DNA of 5,658 nucleotides from Acidobacteriota bacterium. GTDB taxonomy: Bacteria > Acidobacteriota > Terriglobia > UBA7540. Each line of letters begins with the position of its first letter. Within the stretch, counting starts at the first letter, position 1. Of the stretch, positions 1-5,032 are shown in pieces. The stretch lies in the NCBI GenBank assembly GCA_003224635.1, contig QHZK01000292.1, positions 1 to 5,658 of the forward strand, in the 5' to 3' direction. The notes under the pieces are model-generated. The model ran no database searches, was not told the origin of the DNA, and saw only the letters and a program-made list of their open reading frames with translations. Both the position numbers and the translations under genes were made by a program.

Positions 1-842
1 CGCGGGGCGGGACGATTCTCGGCACTTCGCGCACCAATCCGCTCAAGAGCGACGCTGACAAGAAGCAAGTGGTCGAGAATCTAAAGAAAATTGATTACCT
101 GATCGCCGTCGGTGGTGAGGATACGTTGGGTGTAGCCCGCGCCCTGGCGTCTGAAGGCATCAAGGTGGTGGGCGTCCCAAAGACCATTGATAACGACATT
201 GAGGGTACCGACCAGACCTTCGGGTTTGATACTGCCGTGGCGATTGTCACCGAAGCCGTCGACCGGCTTCATTCGACTGCGGAGTCCCACCAGCGCGTCA
301 TGGTAGTGGAAGTGATGGGCAGGCACACGGGTTGGATCGCCACGGTCGGAGGCCTCGCGGGAGGGGCCGATTGTATCCTGATTCCAGAGCACCCTCTGAC
401 GATCGAGGAGATCTGCGAGATTCTGGAAAAACGCCACGCGCGCGGACGGCTGTTCTCGATCGTCGTGGTGGCGGAAGGCTTCAAGCTCGCCGGCGCCAGC
501 CAACTGGTGACGAAGGACCGCGAGGTGGACCAGTTTGGCCACGTCCGGCTGGGAGGGGTGGGTGAGGTGATTGGCAAGGAAATTGAGAAACGCACCGGGT
601 ATGAGACCCGCGTCACGGTGCTGGGGCACGTGCAGCGCGGCGGCTCCCCGACGGCGTTCGACCGGGTGCTGGGCACGCGCTACGGGGTGGCGGCGGTCGA
701 TCTGATCGAGCGGGGAAAATTTGGAGAGATGGTCAGCCTGAAGGGCAACCAGATCACCCACCTCCCCTTGAGTCAGTCCATGCGGAACCTCAAAACAGTC
801 GACCCTGAGCTTATCCGAACCGCCGAGATATTCTACGGATGA
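1..842 (+). CDS. 6-phosphofructokinase, probably pyrophosphate-dependent (5' truncated)
   Basis: Phosphorylates fructose 6-phosphate to fructose 1,6-bisphosphate in cytoplasmic glycolysis; a PPi-linked enzyme also runs in reverse. The open frame (first full codon at 3) enters from the left edge, so the start is outside; aligned by eye to E. coli PfkA, about 64 N-terminal residues are missing. Seen in order: GGTILGTSRTNP (codons from 6), GGEDTLG (111-131), PKTIDND (177-197) with the catalytic Asp, the HQR and MGR substrate motifs (288-323), VAEGFK (471-488) with the sugar-binding Glu, and GHVQRGGSP (627-653). The motif spacing matches E. coli Asp127, Arg162, Met169-Arg171 and Glu222 exactly. 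At the positions of E. coli Gly104 and Gly124 this protein has Asp (120-122) and Lys (180-182), the pair known from PPi-dependent enzymes. The internal GTG at 69 is not the start, since conserved motifs precede it. Family is certain; the donor is inferred. Confidence 0.95.
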   Translation, partial: RGGTILGTSRTNPLKSDADKKQVVENLKKIDYLIAVGGEDTLGVARALASEGIKVVGVPKTIDNDIEGTDQTFGFDTAVAIVTEAVDRLHSTAESHQRVMVVEVMGRHTGWIATVGGLAGGADCILIPEHPLTIEEICEILEKRHARGRLFSIVVVAEGFKLAGASQLVTKDREVDQFGHVRLGGVGEVIGKEIEKRTGYETRVTVLGHVQRGGSPTAFDRVLGTRYGVAAVDLIERGKFGEMVSLKGNQITHLPLSQSMRNLKTVDPELIRTAEIFYG

Positions 843-864
843 ACCTTTGAAGAAGCGGAGCCGG

Positions 865-945
865 GTGTCAGGAATCAGAGTTCCCGTCGTGGCAAGTTAT
901 TGGGAGTTCCTTTTGGGGCGGGATCGTATGCGCTCTTCCGGACAC
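865..945. repeat. Imperfect inverted repeat between convergent genes (possible bidirectional terminator)
   Basis: Arms 865-880 and 933-945 pair as GTGTC/GACAC, GGAA/TTCC and GAG/CTC, separated by one mismatch and a 3-nt bulge. Inside, TCCCG (882-886) can pair with CGGGA (919-923). The element lies in the 125-bp gap where the phosphofructokinase gene and the minus-strand gene converge, where a shared terminator would be expected. No run of T follows the stem on either strand, so it is not a standard intrinsic terminator, and chance pairing is possible. Confidence 0.3.
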
Positions 946-967
946 TTCTGACTGGCGGATTCTGGTC

Positions 968-1693
968 TTAGCGCTCGACTGCAACGGAAACGGTTCGCAC
1001 TCCGCGCGGCATGACCGATTTGATCTCGGCGGCAAACCCGGCAAGGTCCGAATCTCGCAGGCACGGCAGGAAGGCGCGAAAGGCCAGCAGCGTTTCCTTG
1101 GTAATCAGGTCGAAGTCGTGAGCCTCGAGGTCGAGCAGGCGCCACAGGTCCGGGGACTGGTTTCCGGCGTCCTCCGCCGCGTGATACTCATGGCGGAAGT
1201 CCGCCGTGACCGTTTCCGCCGCGCGTCGCAGCGTGCGGATGTGCAACTGAAATCGCAGCTTGGAGCGAAATACCAGTTGTTGCACCAGCTCATGCGTGCG
1301 CATGAGTTCGATCATGATCCGGGACTTGAAGTGCTGCGTCGCCAGGCTGCGGACAGGGACGGCCACTCGGGCCAGCGGCATGTACTCGTTCACCGTATTC
1401 AGCAACGCCACGACAATTTCGGCTAAACGACCCCACTCCGAGGTTGACAGGTGGACCAAGCACCAGGCGTTGTCAGAGTGACCCGAGTCGCGCTCCTCGA
1501 ACGCATCATTCAACGAGATACCCAGGATGGCGGCTTGAGTCTCAAGTTCAAGGGCGATAGGCCGGTAGATGGCCTCGCGGGCCAAGCCCAGCGGTACGGG
1601 CCCGGGTTTGGGCCCATCGGAATTCATTCGGAGCACGCGGCGCAGGACAGCGCCAAAAGCGACCAGGACCAGTCCTCCAAAAACCCACTCCAT
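968..1693 (-). CDS. Hypothetical membrane-anchored protein, 241 aa
   Basis: I do not recognise a family. The start ATG (1693-1691) is preceded six bases upstream by a strong GGGGGAG Shine-Dalgarno (1706-1700), which decides start and strand. Residues 3-17 (WVFGGLVLVAFGAVL) form one short hydrophobic helix followed by Arg18, Arg19 and Arg22, which suggests a signal anchor with the rest of the protein in the cytoplasm. Residues 24-35 are rich in Pro and Gly, like a linker. The remainder, about 36-241, looks mainly helical with many Leu, Ala, Arg and Glu and several His, and shows no catalytic motif that I know. It stands alone, convergent with the phosphofructokinase gene and divergent from the ABC operon, behind a long ORF-free leader that may be a structured RNA. 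Competing plus-strand frames inside it (such as 1118-1426) are shorter and lack a comparable ribosome binding site. Confidence 0.75.
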   Translation of the reverse strand: MEWVFGGLVLVAFGAVLRRVLRMNSDGPKPGPVPLGLAREAIYRPIALELETQAAILGISLNDAFEERDSGHSDNAWCLVHLSTSEWGRLAEIVVALLNTVNEYMPLARVAVPVRSLATQHFKSRIMIELMRTHELVQQLVFRSKLRFQLHIRTLRRAAETVTADFRHEYHAAEDAGNQSPDLWRLLDLEAHDFDLITKETLLAFRAFLPCLRDSDLAGFAAEIKSVMPRGVRTVSVAVER

Positions 1694-1699
1694 TAGTTA

Positions 1700-1706
1700 C
1701 TCCCCC
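1700..1706 (-). promoter_or_regulatory. Shine-Dalgarno of the 968-1693 gene
   Basis: On the minus strand this reads GGGGGAG, six bases before the ATG at 1693. It supports both the start and the minus-strand reading. It sits at the 3' edge of the candidate structured RNA, so folding of that RNA could affect its access to ribosomes. Confidence 0.65.
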
Positions 1707-1712
1707 AACTTT

Positions 1713-1730
1713 GGCTTCGTTTTTCGAGCC
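1713..1730 (-). repeat. Hairpin near the 3' end of the structured region
   Basis: GGCT-CG pairs with CG-AGCC around a five-base homopolymer loop (A on the minus strand), with one bulged base. The left arm GGCTTCGTT (1713-1721) recurs exactly at 1767-1775, 54 bp away. A second dyad, TTAAC/GTTAA (1734-1750), containing the palindrome AACTTAAGTT (1736-1745), lies between the two copies. Confidence 0.45.
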
Positions 1731-1777
1731 CTTTTAACTTAAGTTGTTAATTCTAAATCAGCTAGCGGCTTCGTTCC

Positions 1778-1800
1778 CGGAAAAATTTCCCCTTTTTCCG
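1778..1800 (-). repeat. 8-bp hairpin CGGAAAAA/TTTTTCCG
   Basis: A perfect 8-bp inverted repeat with a 7-base loop (GGGGAAA on the minus strand, TTTCCCC on the plus strand). The T-run lies within the stem rather than after it, so this is not an intrinsic terminator. I take it as one stem of the candidate RNA. Confidence 0.45.
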
Positions 1801-1834
1801 CGTCTTTGCCGTAGTGGCTGACTTGCTCCCCCGC

Positions 1835-1876
1835 GGCTGCCGGGTGAAGCAGCCTATGGCTTTACGCCCGAAGCGT
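1835..1876 (-). repeat. Two adjacent hairpins
   Basis: GGCTGC (1835-1840) pairs perfectly with GCAGCC (1849-1854) over an 8-base loop. Ten bases on, ACGC (1864-1867) pairs with GCGT (1873-1876); on the minus strand its loop is UUCGG, close to the stable UUCG loop found in structured RNAs. Confidence 0.45.
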
Positions 1877-1882
1877 CAATCC

Positions 1883-1935
1883 GGTCAAACACCTAAACCC
1901 CGAACGTCAAATACTTAAGTAGATGTGTTTAGACC
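1883..1935 (-). repeat. 10-bp stem enclosing the palindrome TACTTAAGTA
   Basis: GGTCAAACAC (1883-1892) pairs with GTGTTTAGACC (1925-1935) in ten pairs with one bulged base. The enclosed 32 bases contain the perfect 10-bp palindrome TACTTAAGTA at 1912-1921. A second palindrome with the same CTTAAG core lies at 1736-1745. Confidence 0.45.
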
Positions 1936-1956
1936 ATTGCTTACTTACGGTTGCAC

Positions 1957-1974
1957 CCCTAGGTTTCCCTAAAG
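1957..1974 (-). repeat. GAAA-tetraloop hairpin
   Basis: On the minus strand CUUUAGG pairs with CCUAGGG around GAAA: seven pairs, two of them G-U. GNRA loops are typical of structured RNAs and often make tertiary contacts. On the plus strand the two wobble pairs become mismatches and the loop becomes UUUC, so this hairpin is the clearest sign of transcription direction. Confidence 0.5.
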
Positions 1975-2055
1975 TTATCCCCTGCAGCCGTTCCCCCGAC
2001 CTTGCTTTACTGGCGGACGCCACAACCACGCCGGACAAAGAGACACCTTAACGTG

Positions 2056-2094
2056 CCGTCAACCACGCTTTGCCGCTCCCTAGGTGGCTGACGG
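2056..2094 (-). repeat. 11-bp stem, the longest in the structured region
   Basis: On the minus strand CCGUCAGCCAC (2094-2084) pairs with GUGGUUGACGG (2066-2056): ten Watson-Crick pairs and one G-U, around a 17-base loop. A perfect-length arm of this size is unlikely to be chance at this spacing. Confidence 0.5.
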
Positions 2095-2137
2095 GCGCCG
2101 AACCTTGCTGTTTAAGAGTGCTGAGTAGGTCCCGAGA

Positions 2138-2211
2138 GGTATCTTCCGATTAATACCGATAGATTAACTTCTGGAACACCACACCTTCTTATACCAGAGC
2201 CTCCCAGGCCC
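2138..2211 (-). repeat. Two hairpins in the 5' part of the structured region
   Basis: GGTAT (2138-2142) pairs with ATACC (2153-2157). GAGCCT (2197-2202) pairs with AGGCCC (2206-2211) over a three-base loop, with one G-U pair if read on the minus strand. Both are short and weaker than the stems at 1957-1974 and 2056-2094. Confidence 0.35.
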
Positions 2212-2419
2212 GCGCAAGTACCCAGAAAGTTACCCAAATAAAGTTTACTAGTCAGTTATAGTTTGGCCCTTGCGCCTGCCTCCGCAGCCCTTCCAAACTC
2301 CACCCGCTCGGCGCGGTCGCGAGCTCGCGGCGGCCCGACAGCGCCTGGCTGGGCGGCGCCGTCAAGTCGGTGACCCGGCGCTCTGAAGGATTGAGCAACA
2401 ACTTGCCGAATCTTAGCCC

Positions 2420-2446
2420 TTGGCAACCATTGCCGTTTCTGATAAT
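2420..2446 (+). promoter_or_regulatory. Candidate promoter with overlapping dyad, ABC operon
   Basis: TTGGCA (2420-2425) resembles a -35 box, and GATAAT (2441-2446) or ATAATT one base on resembles a -10 box, with a 15-16 base spacer that is a little short. The inverted repeat GGCAA-CCA-TTGCC (2422-2434) overlaps the -35 and could be an operator. The site lies about 110 bp before the ATPase start. It is a match by eye only. Confidence 0.3.
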
Positions 2447-2524
2447 TCTTATAGGTTGAAGGATCGTGGTCGGTGCTCCCAGCCCAGCAGAGCAAATGAG
2501 TCACACGCAGGCTATTTGACCGCG

Positions 2525-2539
2525 GGCCACCGTATGGCC
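2525..2539 (+). promoter_or_regulatory. Small hairpin in the ATPase leader
   Basis: GGCCA (2525-2529) pairs with TGGCC (2535-2539) over CCGTA. It ends six bases before the AAGGA ribosome binding site (2545-2549) of the ATPase gene, so it could influence translation or be a binding dyad. It is short and may be chance. Confidence 0.25.
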
Positions 2540-2558
2540 AGCATAAGGATAAAATGAC

Positions 2559-3566
2559 ATGATTGAGGTACAAGGCTTGACGAAACGGTACGGACCGACG
2601 GTTGCCGTATCCGAGGTAAGCTTCGAGGTCCGAAAGGGCGAAGTTCTCGGCTTTCTCGGACCGAACGGCGCCGGGAAGACCACGACGATGCGCGTCATCA
2701 CGGGCTACCTTCCTCCCAGCGCAGGCAAAGTGCGCGTGGCGGGAGTTGACGTGGTGGAGGAACCCCTGGAAGCCAAACGGCACACAGGTTACCTTCCTGA
2801 GAATCCTCCCGTGTATCCGGACATGACCGTGGTCGAATACCTGGCATTCGTGGCTCGCGTCAAGGGCCTTCCCCGTGGTGAAGTGAAGAAGCGCGTGGAC
2901 GAAGTCAGCGAAAAATGCGCTATCACCGACGTGCGCGAGAGACAAATTGGCAAGCTCTCCAAGGGGTACCGCCAGCGCGTAGGGCTCGCCCAGGCCCTCA
3001 TCCACAACCCCGACGTCCTGATTCTCGACGAGCCTACGGCCGGGCTTGACCCCAAACAGATCATCGAGACGCGGGAGCTGATCCGGGGTTTTGCGGGCCA
3101 GCACACCGTGGTGCTGAGCACGCACATCCTGCCCGAAGTGTCGAAGACGTGCCAGCGCGTGGTGGTGATCAACGCCGGAAAGATCGTCGCCGAGGGCTCG
3201 CCGGACGAGCTCAAGCGCCGCTTGGAGGGCTTCGAGGCGGTGCTGGTAACCGCCGAGGGTCCACGGGAGGAAATAAAGAGCAAGCTGGAGAGGGTCAACG
3301 GCGTCAACCTGGTCGAACCCCGCGAGGTCGTCGACGGCCGCGCGACCTTCGAGGTCCACGCGGAGAAGGGGAACGACGTGCGCGCTGAGTTGGCCCGCGC
3401 CATCGTGGAATCGCAATGGAAACTCTTCGAACTCAGGACCAGCGGCATGAGCTTGGAAGACATCTTCTTGAAGCTGACGACGGAAGACATGGCCGCCAGC
3501 CATCAGCCCTCCGCGGGCGGTCAAGCCGCCGGCGCTGAGAACGCGTCGCTGAAAGCTGGCGGCTGA
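2559..3566 (+). CDS. ABC-2 type transporter ATP-binding protein, GldA-like, 335 aa
   Basis: Cytoplasmic ATPase that drives a membrane exporter with the permease encoded next. Seen in order: Walker A GPNGAGKTT (residues 34-42), GYLPE (77-81) with Glu at the Q-loop position as is common in this subgroup, signature LSKGYRQ (133-139), Walker B VLILDEP (153-159), D-loop GLDP (162-165) and the switch His189 in LSTHI. All catalytic elements are present. Residues about 210-310 form the C-terminal extension usual for GldA/NatA-type ATPases, ending in SLEDIFLKLT. The last 25 residues are a low-complexity Ala/Gly/Ser tail. ATG at 2559 follows AAGGA (2545-2549) at nine bases, and the protein begins at the usual point (IEVQGLTKRYG). 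The permease gene starts 17 bp after the stop, so the two are surely co-transcribed. The substrate cannot be read from the sequence. Confidence 0.95.
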   Translation: MIEVQGLTKRYGPTVAVSEVSFEVRKGEVLGFLGPNGAGKTTTMRVITGYLPPSAGKVRVAGVDVVEEPLEAKRHTGYLPENPPVYPDMTVVEYLAFVARVKGLPRGEVKKRVDEVSEKCAITDVRERQIGKLSKGYRQRVGLAQALIHNPDVLILDEPTAGLDPKQIIETRELIRGFAGQHTVVLSTHILPEVSKTCQRVVVINAGKIVAEGSPDELKRRLEGFEAVLVTAEGPREEIKSKLERVNGVNLVEPREVVDGRATFEVHAEKGNDVRAELARAIVESQWKLFELRTSGMSLEDIFLKLTTEDMAASHQPSAGGQAAGAENASLKAGG

Positions 3567-3583
3567 TAGCTGAGGAGCCTGAT

Positions 3584-4357
3584 ATGCGCAACACACTCGC
3601 GGTGGCCGGAAAAGAGCTCCGTGCCTACTTTCATTCTCCCATCGCCTACCTGGTGATGACGATCTACGCCGTGCTGTGCGGCTACTTTTTTTCGATCATC
3701 ACCAGCAGCTATCTGAACATGTCGTTCCGCATGATGATGATGGGACAGGGGTCGCCGTCCGTGAGCCTGAACGAGATGATTATTCGGGGAATGCTCGAGG
3801 GCGTGCTCACGGTGGTTCTCTTGCTGCTTATCCCCCTGATCACTATGCGGCTTTTCGCCGAAGAGAAGAGGTCGGGCACGATGGAGCTGCTGCTCACTTC
3901 CCCTTTGACGGACCTCGAGATCATCCTGGGTAAGTTCCTGGGCGCGCTGGGCCTCTATTTGGTGCTGATCCTCATCACGTTTTTCTATATCGGGATATTG
4001 TTCGTTTACGGGACCCCCAGCGCCAAGCCCGTCCTGGCGAATGCCGTTGGACTCTTGCTTTATGGGGGGGCGCTGCTGGCGCTCGGCATGTGGTTCTCGA
4101 CTTTTACCAAGAACCAGATCATCGCGGGCAGCATCGGGCTGGCGGCGTTCCTGCTGCTCTACGTCCTCGACTGGGTCACGGAGTATTCGAGCACCACGAC
4201 TAGAACCGTCATTGCTTACATGGGCTTCCGCACCCATTTCGACAGCTTTGCTAAAGGCGTCCTCGACCTCAAGGATGTCGTCTTCTATGTCTCTGTAATT
4301 ACGCTCGGGATCTTCCTCACGGCGCGCTCGGTTGAAGCGCTGAAGGGCAGACCGTGA
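3584..4357 (+). CDS. ABC-2 type transporter permease, GldF-like, 257 aa
   Basis: Inner-membrane channel subunit of the exporter powered by the upstream ATPase. I see six hydrophobic segments at about 20-42, 70-90, 118-141, 152-172, 178-198 and 232-250. After the second comes the family hallmark MRLFAEEKRSGTMELLLTSP (88-107), the cytoplasmic stretch typical of ABC-2 permeases. N-terminal KELRAYFHSPIAYL (10-23) is also typical of GldF-like proteins. A Met-rich loop, RMMMMGQG (49-56), lies between helices 1 and 2, probably on the outer face. The length is normal for the family. The start has a strong GAGGAG (3572-3577) six bases before the ATG. A GldG-like gene further down supports a GldA-GldF-GldG type complex. 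Such sets are common in non-gliding bacteria, so gliding is not implied. Confidence 0.92.
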   Translation: MRNTLAVAGKELRAYFHSPIAYLVMTIYAVLCGYFFSIITSSYLNMSFRMMMMGQGSPSVSLNEMIIRGMLEGVLTVVLLLLIPLITMRLFAEEKRSGTMELLLTSPLTDLEIILGKFLGALGLYLVLILITFFYIGILFVYGTPSAKPVLANAVGLLLYGGALLALGMWFSTFTKNQIIAGSIGLAAFLLLYVLDWVTEYSSTTTRTVIAYMGFRTHFDSFAKGVLDLKDVVFYVSVITLGIFLTARSVEALKGRP

Positions 4358-4361
4358 AGAA

Positions 4362-4425
4362 CAGAAGGCAGTCGGCAGAAGGCAGTCGGCAGAAGCGGGA
4401 AGTCAGGAGCCAGAAGTCAGGAGCC
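4362..4425. repeat. Two pairs of 14-bp tandem repeats downstream of the permease gene
   Basis: CAGAAGGCAGTCGG occurs twice in tandem (4362-4375, 4376-4389), followed by a third partial CAGAAG (4390-4395). Then GAAGTCAGGAGCC occurs at 4399-4411 and 4413-4425, also with a 14-bp period. Both units share a GAAG core. The array begins five bases after the permease stop. Purine-rich intergenic arrays like this are, as far as I recall, frequent in Acidobacteriota. No terminator hairpin is evident in it. Confidence 0.8.
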
Positions 4426-4523
4426 GCAAGGCGGCGGATCCCCTCTGCTCTCGGGCGCTGGCTGGCTTCAGCGTGTCTGCCGGCCCATGAAGCGAGAGCC
4501 GGGAGAGCGAGAAAGGTTCCCTG

Positions 4524-4865
4524 ATGACTGGAGATGAACTCGAGCGAGCTATTCAGTTCCTGCTCGAAAGCCAAGCCAAAAATGACGCGCAGATTGCGCG
4601 GAATGACACGCAGATTGCGCGGCTGACTGGCGACTTCGCGGAACTGAGAGCACTGGTCAGGGAGTTCGCGGAAAGCACCCGGCTGTTTGCCGAACGGGCT
4701 GACGAGCGCCTGGGGCGGCTCGAGCAAAGCGCAGAACGGCGCGACAGGCACCTGGAACGGCTGGACAAAGCAATGGCCGAACTCGCCGAGGGGATGAACT
4801 CCTTGATACACGTGGTCGAGGGTCACGTCAGCGATGAGACCCGGCACCGCAGGCCGCCGGGATGA
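4524..4865 (+). CDS. Small coiled-coil protein of unknown function, 113 aa
   Basis: No enzymatic motif. After a short helical N-terminus (TGDELERAIQFLLESQAK), residues about 18-98 are an almost unbroken heptad-type amphipathic helix rich in Ala, Arg, Glu and Leu, hence a long coiled coil that probably oligomerises or binds a partner. It contains a duplicated heptad, NDAQIAR-NDTQIAR (20-33), encoded by a 21-bp tandem duplication. There is no signal peptide or membrane segment, so it is probably cytoplasmic. ATG at 4524 follows GAAAGG (4511-4516) at seven bases. It lies between the permease and GldG-like genes, flanked by 166- and 167-bp gaps, in contrast to the tight ATPase-permease pair, which suggests later insertion. 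It may be co-transcribed with the transporter, but a role in it is not shown. A long minus-strand frame across it (5204-4317) looks like an antisense shadow. Confidence 0.7.
   Translation: MTGDELERAIQFLLESQAKNDAQIARNDTQIARLTGDFAELRALVREFAESTRLFAERADERLGRLEQSAERRDRHLERLDKAMAELAEGMNSLIHVVEGHVSDETRHRRPPG
4581..4622 (+). repeat. 21-bp tandem duplication inside the coiled-coil gene
   Basis: Two adjacent 21-bp copies (4581-4601 and 4602-4622) differ at one base. Each encodes one heptad, NDxQIAR. The near identity at DNA level indicates a recent in-frame slippage duplication that lengthened the coiled coil by one heptad. Confidence 0.9.
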
Positions 4866-4952
4866 TTTCTGTTCACAACAGTCGATGTCTAACGCTCGCA
4901 CCTCGTCAGCCTCAGGATAGCGGCTGCGGCAGCCATCGTCGGGCATTTTGTC

Positions 4953-4991
4953 GGTGTCCGCGAATGGCCTGAGGCCGCGGCGAGTGACACC
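4953..4991 (+). repeat. Nested hairpin upstream of the GldG-like gene
   Basis: GGTGTC (4953-4958) pairs with GACACC (4986-4991). Within it, CCGC (4958-4961, sharing one C with the outer arm) can pair with GCGG (4977-4980), and GGCC (4966-4969) with GGCC (4973-4976) around TGA. It lies 26 bases before the GGAAGG ribosome binding site. A separate short dyad, GGCTG-CGG-CAGCC, is at 4922-4934. With no T-run after it, it is not an intrinsic terminator; it may be an RNA-stability or attenuation element, or a repeat remnant. Confidence 0.35.
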
Positions 4992-5032
4992 TGATAAGGG
5001 TAGGGAGATTGTCCTCGGAAGGTATAAAACAA

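Larger units (their letters stand above)
1707..2260 (-). ncRNA. Candidate structured RNA or long structured 5' leader, about 550 nt, family unknown
   Basis: No useful open frame crosses this stretch on either strand, stops are dense in all frames, and it is visibly richer in A+T than the genes around it. It is packed with inverted repeats: 1713-1730, 1778-1800 (8-bp stem), 1835-1854 (6-bp), 1864-1876, 1883/1935 (10 bp, one bulge), 1957-1974, 2056-2094 (11-bp), 2138-2157 and 2197-2211. Read from the minus strand, 1957-1974 is a 7-bp stem closed by a GAAA tetraloop with two G-U pairs. The stems at 2056-2094 and 2197-2211 each need one G-U pair, which becomes an A-C mismatch on the plus strand. 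This favours minus-strand transcription. The 3' end runs into the ribosome binding site of the 968-1693 gene, so it may be that gene's leader or a separate RNA. A TATAAC at 2260-2255 could be a -10 box, but I see no matching -35. By eye I found no signature of tmRNA, RNase P, SRP or 6S RNA, tRNA or group II intron domain V. Confidence 0.4.
2261..2558 (+). other. Upstream region of the ABC operon, no gene seen
   Basis: This stretch of about 300 bp returns to high G+C. It holds the perfect 12-bp palindrome CGCGAGCTCGCG (2318-2329), a candidate promoter at 2420-2446 and a 5-bp hairpin at 2525-2539 close to the ATPase start. A minus-strand open frame covers it but continues as the antisense of the ATPase gene and has no recognisable protein features, so I do not call a gene. 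Confidence 0.5.

Noticed and set aside
81..761. 226-aa minus-strand frame opposite the phosphofructokinase gene
   Set aside because: Antisense shadow of a gene with all family motifs; common in GC-rich DNA.
1118..1426. 102-aa plus-strand frame inside the hypothetical gene
   Set aside because: Shorter than the minus-strand frame, without a good ribosome binding site, and made of composition typical of a shadow.
1778..1800. Intrinsic terminator
   Set aside because: The T-run is one arm of the stem and not after it, and the stem is mostly A-T.
1707..2260. tmRNA, RNase P RNA or group II intron
   Set aside because: No tRNA-like T arm or tag ending like ALAA, no conserved RNase P core segments, and no 34-nt domain V hairpin with an AGC triad. 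An 'ACUGACUA' resembling a tmRNA segment is at the wrong end.
2256..3596. 446-aa open frame on the minus strand
   Set aside because: It is antisense to the ATPase gene, whose Walker A, signature, Walker B and His motifs are all intact; the minus-strand product has no recognisable features.
3521..4237. 238-aa minus-strand frame opposite the permease gene
   Set aside because: His/Gln/Arg-rich antisense of a six-helix membrane protein; typical shadow.
4362..4425. CRISPR array
   Set aside because: Units of 14 bp in direct tandem without spacers, and no cas genes nearby.
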